In this document: positions 59,174 to 64,000 of the stretch, piece after piece
Position numbering within the stretch: the first letter of the stretch is position 1
Layout: each line of letters opens with the position of its first letter
DNA from: Acidimicrobiia bacterium
Lineage (GTDB): Bacteria; Actinomycetota; Acidimicrobiia; IMCC26256; JAENVU01
DNA length: 64,000 bases
Assembly (NCBI GenBank): GCA_025361725.1
Contig: JANYJV010000012.1
Span: forward strand, 1 to 64,000
Direction of reading: 5' to 3'
Made by a program: the position numbers and the translations under genes
Notes under the pieces: generated by a model
Told to the model about the DNA's origin: nothing
The model's input: the letters and a program-made list of their open reading frames with translations, nothing else
Databases searched by the model: none

Positions 59174-59793
59174 CTACGAAAGTCGTGGAGCGAGGTGTCC
59201 GGCGAGCGCGCCGATCTCGGTCTCGACCCGGTGCCCGGCCTCGGTGAGCCACGCCCGGTTTCTCTGGTGGAGGTCGTTGGTTCGGTCGAACCGGTTGAGG
59301 ACGACGATCACCTCGAAGCCGTGAAACGCCGTGACGCTCAACTCGACGGCGTTGATGGTTCCGAGGCCGGCATCAGCCACGAGCACCACCAGCCTGGTAC
59401 CGAGCGCGCGAGCGAGGGCGACGTTGTCCCCGTCGGCGGCGATCGGCGACCGCGGACCGCCGGCGCCCTCGATGAAACCGGCCGTCTTCACGTCGATCTC
59501 ACGGACAAGATCCGCAATGGTGAATGGCGGACGACCGAGCACGGCGGCAGCCATCGGCGGTGCCATCGGCGTTTCGTACCAGCGGTGCGCGGGGCAGACG
59601 ACCGTGGCCGGTTCGTCGCTGGCGGCACCGATGAGCTCGGCGTCGGTGGTTCCGAACTCGGTCGGAGCGAACGACTGCGCGGGTTTCCTGGCGCGGATCT
59701 CATGACCGTGCACACGCAGTTCGGTGATGAGTCGGGTCAGCACCCAGGTCTTGCCGACGTCGGTCCCCGTGCCCGCGACGAAGATCGACGAGT

Positions 59794-59797
<4 letters not shown>
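59174..59797 (-). CDS. bioD: Dethiobiotin synthetase
   Basis: SIFVAGTGTDVGKTWVLTRLI; KPAQS; EGAGGPRSPI. Confidence 0.94.
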
Positions 59798-60914
<1,117 letters not shown>

Positions 60915-60918
<4 letters not shown>

Positions 60919-62240
60919 GCGTCGCCGAGTTCTGCGATCGAGTCGTGGAGCGCGCGGACCGTCGAGTGCAGTTCCTCGGACGTGACGGTCAGCGGGGGCA
61001 TGAGGATCACGGTGTCGCCGATCGGGCGGATGAGCACGCCGCGCGCGACCGCACCCGCGCTGGCCTTTCGCCCCCAGCGCAGACCGTCCCGTGGGGGTGC
61101 CAGGTCGATGCCGCTCATGAGACCGCGCACGCGCGTTTCGCGCACCTGGGTCAGGGGCGCGATGCGGTCGTCGAGCAACTGCTCCAACTCCTGGCTTCGT
61201 TCCCTCACGTTCTCGAGCACGTCCCATGCTTCGATGAGTTCGAGGTGGCGGAGCGCGACCGCGGCGGCGAGTGCGTTCCCGCTGTAGGAGTGACCGTGGT
61301 AGAGGGTCTTCTCGGAGAGGTCCGGACCGAGGAAGGCATTGAACACTGCTCCGCTCGCGGCCGTCGCGGACATTGGGAGGTAGCCCGCGGTCATGCCCTT
61401 GCCGAGACAGAGCAGGTCCGGCCGGATGCCCGCGAGTTCGCTGGCGAAGAGGGTGCCGGTGCGACCGAAACCGGTGGCGATCTCGTCGCAGATCAGCAGG
61501 ACGTCGTGGGTGTTGCACGCGCTCGCGAGGCGCTGGAGGTCTTCGGGTGCACACATCTGCATGCCGGACGCGCCTTGAACCAGCGGCTCGATGATGACAG
61601 CGGCGAGCTCGTGGGCGTGGTCGGTGATCATTCGGCACGCGACGTTGAAGCAGGTGGGGTCGGCGAACTCGGGGGCGCGCAGGACGGGAAAACGCAACGG
61701 GTCGAAGATGCTGGTCCCGAAGCCGCCACCACCGAGGGAGAGCGCGCCGATCGTGTCGCCGTGATACGCGCCGCCGAAACCGAGGAAGGTGGTCTTGCCT
61801 GCAATGTCGCGGTTGACCCAGAACTGGAACGCGATCTTCAGGGCTTGCTCGACCGCGCTCGCGCCGTCCGACGCGTAGAGGAAGTGCGGCTCGTCGACGG
61901 GCACGACCTTGGCCAGCGCCTCGGAGAGTTCGACCACGATGGTGTTGCCGTTCCCCAGCAGGGTGGTGTGGGCGCCGCGTTGGAGCTGCGCGATGAGGGC
62001 GTCGTCCAGTTCGGGGACCCGGTGGCCGAGGGTCGTCACCCAGAGCGACGAGATGGCGTCGAAGTAGCGGCGGCCTTCGGTGTCGATGACGTACCGACCG
62101 TCGGTGCGGTCCACGACGATCGGTGAGTTCTCGGTGTACGAGTCCATCTGGGTGAACCCATGCCACACGACACTCGCGTCCCGCTTCGCCCACTCGTCGT
62201 TGCTCACGTGACGACCAGGGTCTCTCGTTTCGCTGTGCAC
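60915..62240 (-). CDS. bioA: Adenosylmethionine-8-amino-7-oxononanoate aminotransferase
   Basis: VWHGFTQMDSY; ISSLWVTTLGHRVPELD; ICDEIATGFGRTG; GKGMTAGYLPMSAT. Confidence 0.95.
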
Positions 62241-62286
62241 ACGAAACGGGATGCTACGGCGAGCACAGTCTGGCCAGACTGGTCGG

Positions 62287-63372
62287 GTGGGGACGTTTGA
62301 GTCAGGGATCGATCTGAACGCGGCGTTCTACGCCGAGGTGGTTGCGCCGATCCTGGGGCGGACTCGTCACAGTGCCGGGCTGTTGGGGTGGGGGTCGGAG
62401 ATTCTCGGGTTCGATACGGCGCGTTCCACCGATCACGGGTGGGGGCCGCGACTGCGCGTCTTCGTCGAACCGTCAGACGTTGTGCCCGCGCAGGCCGCGC
62501 TCAACACGTCTTTGCCTTCGGAGTTCCGCGGCTGGCCGGTCCGGTACGGCTGGGATGCCGTCGCAACAGAGCATCGCGTGCGGGTGAGCGATGTCGGATC
62601 CTGGCTCGTGGCGCAGCTGGGGCGTGATCCGCGCGGTGGTATGGACGCGCTCGACTGGTTGGTGATGCCGCAACAACTCCTGCTCGGAGTGGTGCGCGGT
62701 GCCGTCTTCCACGATGGCTTGGGCGAGCTCCGTCGCGTGCGTGAGCAGTTGGCCTGGTATCCCGACGACGTGTGGCGCTGGATAGTCGCGTGCCAGTGGC
62801 AGCGCGTCGCGCAGGAAGAGGCGTTCGTCGGCCGGACCGCCGAGGTCGGAGACGAACTGGGTTCGCGGCTGGTCGCGGCCCGGCAGGTGCACGAACTCAT
62901 GCGCCTGTGGTTCCTGCTTCACCGCCGGTATTGGCCGTACATGAAGTGGTTCGGCTCGGCGTTCGCTCAGTTGCCGGGCGCGGCCGAGCTGGCTGGCTGC
63001 CTGGACCGTGTGCTGCTGGCCACGGACTGGCCGGCGCGTCAGCGCGCGCTTGCTGCTGCGTATGAGTTCGTGGCGAGCGGCCACAACGACGCGGGGATCA
63101 CCGAGTGGGTCGACCCGACGGTCCGTTCGTTCTTCGGGCGCGGATTCTTGGTACTGATGAGCGACCGGTTCGTGGATGCGTGCCGCGCCCGGGTGGCCGA
63201 CCCGTGGCTGCAGGCCTTGCCCCTCGTTGGTTCGGTCGACCAACTGGTGGACTCCACGGACGTGCTCTCGGTGGCCGGGCGCGCCATGCACTTCCGTGCG
63301 TTGTACGACGCCGAACCCGTCGACGATGTCCGCGGCGATCCAGACTCCTCGGATAAAGACCCGCGCGAATAG
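62287..63372 (+). CDS. DUF4037-like domain protein
   Basis: FYAEVVAPILGRTRHSAGLLGWGSEILGFDTARSTDHGWGPRLRVFV; GTG start. Confidence 0.72.
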   Translation: MGTFESGIDLNAAFYAEVVAPILGRTRHSAGLLGWGSEILGFDTARSTDHGWGPRLRVFVEPSDVVPAQAALNTSLPSEFRGWPVRYGWDAVATEHRVRVSDVGSWLVAQLGRDPRGGMDALDWLVMPQQLLLGVVRGAVFHDGLGELRRVREQLAWYPDDVWRWIVACQWQRVAQEEAFVGRTAEVGDELGSRLVAARQVHELMRLWFLLHRRYWPYMKWFGSAFAQLPGAAELAGCLDRVLLATDWPARQRALAAAYEFVASGHNDAGITEWVDPTVRSFFGRGFLVLMSDRFVDACRARVADPWLQALPLVGSVDQLVDSTDVLSVAGRAMHFRALYDAEPVDDVRGDPDSSDKDPRE

Positions 63373-63444
63373 GTCAACGCGTCGTCGAACTACCGAACGG
63401 GCTTCCCGCTCATGTTCACTTCGTTCACGGGCCGCTCGGGCCAC

Positions 63445-63490
63445 GGGCGAGCGGAAACCGTGTGGGCGCAAGGCGCTTATCCGCTCGCCC
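63445..63490. terminator. 11-bp perfect inverted repeat between convergent genes
   Basis: GGGCGAGCGGA (63445-63455) / TCCGCTCGCCC (63480-63490). Confidence 0.55.
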
Positions 63491-63515
63491 TCTCAGCGCC
63501 GTGACGACGTCTCGG

Positions 63516-63914
63516 TCAGGTGGGGATGAGTTCGACGACGTCGGGGTGTGCGGCGGCAAGACCGAGGTCGAAGGTTGCAACCTTGGCTGACCGCACGCGC
63601 GCCATCTCGGCCAGATACGCATCGGTCACCTGGCGATGACCGAAGACGCCCCGAAGCATCGGAGCGGCGAACGGAAAGTCGGCGGGCCAGAAGCGGTGGT
63701 CGGGGCTCGCGGTCAGCGACTCCAAGATCTGAATCGCTTCGCCGGACGTAGCGTCGGACCGCAGAAGGAATCGAATGAGTGCACCTTGAGTGATGGCACA
63801 GGTTGCGAACGGGTCCTGATGTGCTGCGAGCCAGGCCGTCGCATGCGGGTGGTGCGCGTGGGATTCGTAGGAGAGGGCGATCGCGACATTGGCGTCGAGC
63901 AGCGTCTCCGTCAC
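63516..63914 (-). CDS. PIN-domain ribonuclease toxin (VapC-like)
   Basis: LLDANVAIALSYESHAHH; ITQGALIRFLL; PIN C-terminal acidic residues (VTDAYLAEMA). Confidence 0.85.
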   Translation of the reverse strand: MTETLLDANVAIALSYESHAHHPHATAWLAAHQDPFATCAITQGALIRFLLRSDATSGEAIQILESLTASPDHRFWPADFPFAAPMLRGVFGHRQVTDAYLAEMARVRSAKVATFDLGLAAAHPDVVELIPT

Positions 63915-64000
63915 TCGTCATCCAGCAGTGTTGCGACATCTTCACTGGAGACGAAGGGGCCGCCGCGCACTATGAGGAAGCCGGTGACGGGGTCGGGCAC
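63911..64000 (-). CDS. Partial VapB-like antitoxin (runs off window)
   Basis: Reverse translation ...VPDPVTGFLIVRGGPFVSSEDVATLLDDE*; 4-nt overlap with toxin. Confidence 0.55.
   Translation of the reverse strand: MPDPVTGFLIVRGGPFVSSEDVATLLDDE

Noticed and set aside
60945-62126. 393-aa ORF opposite bioA
   Set aside because: Shadow ORF of bioA codon bias.

Overview
High-GC chromosomal window, probably from an actinobacterium (Acidimicrobiia-like; this placement is inferred from HspR, BldC, an EtfD-like protein and general gene style, not from a search). Left part: an EtfD-like Fe-S membrane oxidoreductase, stand-alone cyclic-nucleotide-binding proteins, the dnaK-grpE-dnaJ-hspR operon, a CNB-patatin protein, an MMPL transporter and clpB. 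Next comes a nearly complete purine cluster (purA, purD, purB, purC, purS, purQ, with pyrE, purL, purF, purM). A ParA/BldC region with a tRNA Glu-Asp-Phe cluster follows. An exopolysaccharide (Wzx/Wzy-type) cluster spans about 29.7-42.6 kb and is flanked by two homologous secreted beta-helix-like proteins. Right part: two P450s, a KdpDE-like system divergent from a KimA-like APC permease, tRNA-Lys, a deacetylase/PIG-V pair, CapA, RluA, LuxR, CsrA, ald/aminotransferase/Lrp, bioAFD and a VapBC-like edge module. Main hunt results: (1) four TCTT boxes phased 11/21/11 nt between kdpD and the KimA-like gene; (2) paired beta-helix proteins sharing a highly conserved domain and bracketing the EPS cluster; (3) a Wzz fused to a degenerate BY-kinase-like domain; (4) two short Arg-rich ORFs, missed by the ORF track, each bridging its neighbours with 4-nt overlaps at both ends and sharing DNA modules; (5) a 34-codon single-cluster ferredoxin-like ORF; (6) several decayed genes (PQQ-like propeller, APC permease, UspA) and a one-base frameshift in kdpD. 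All family calls are from reading the sequence; no searches were run.
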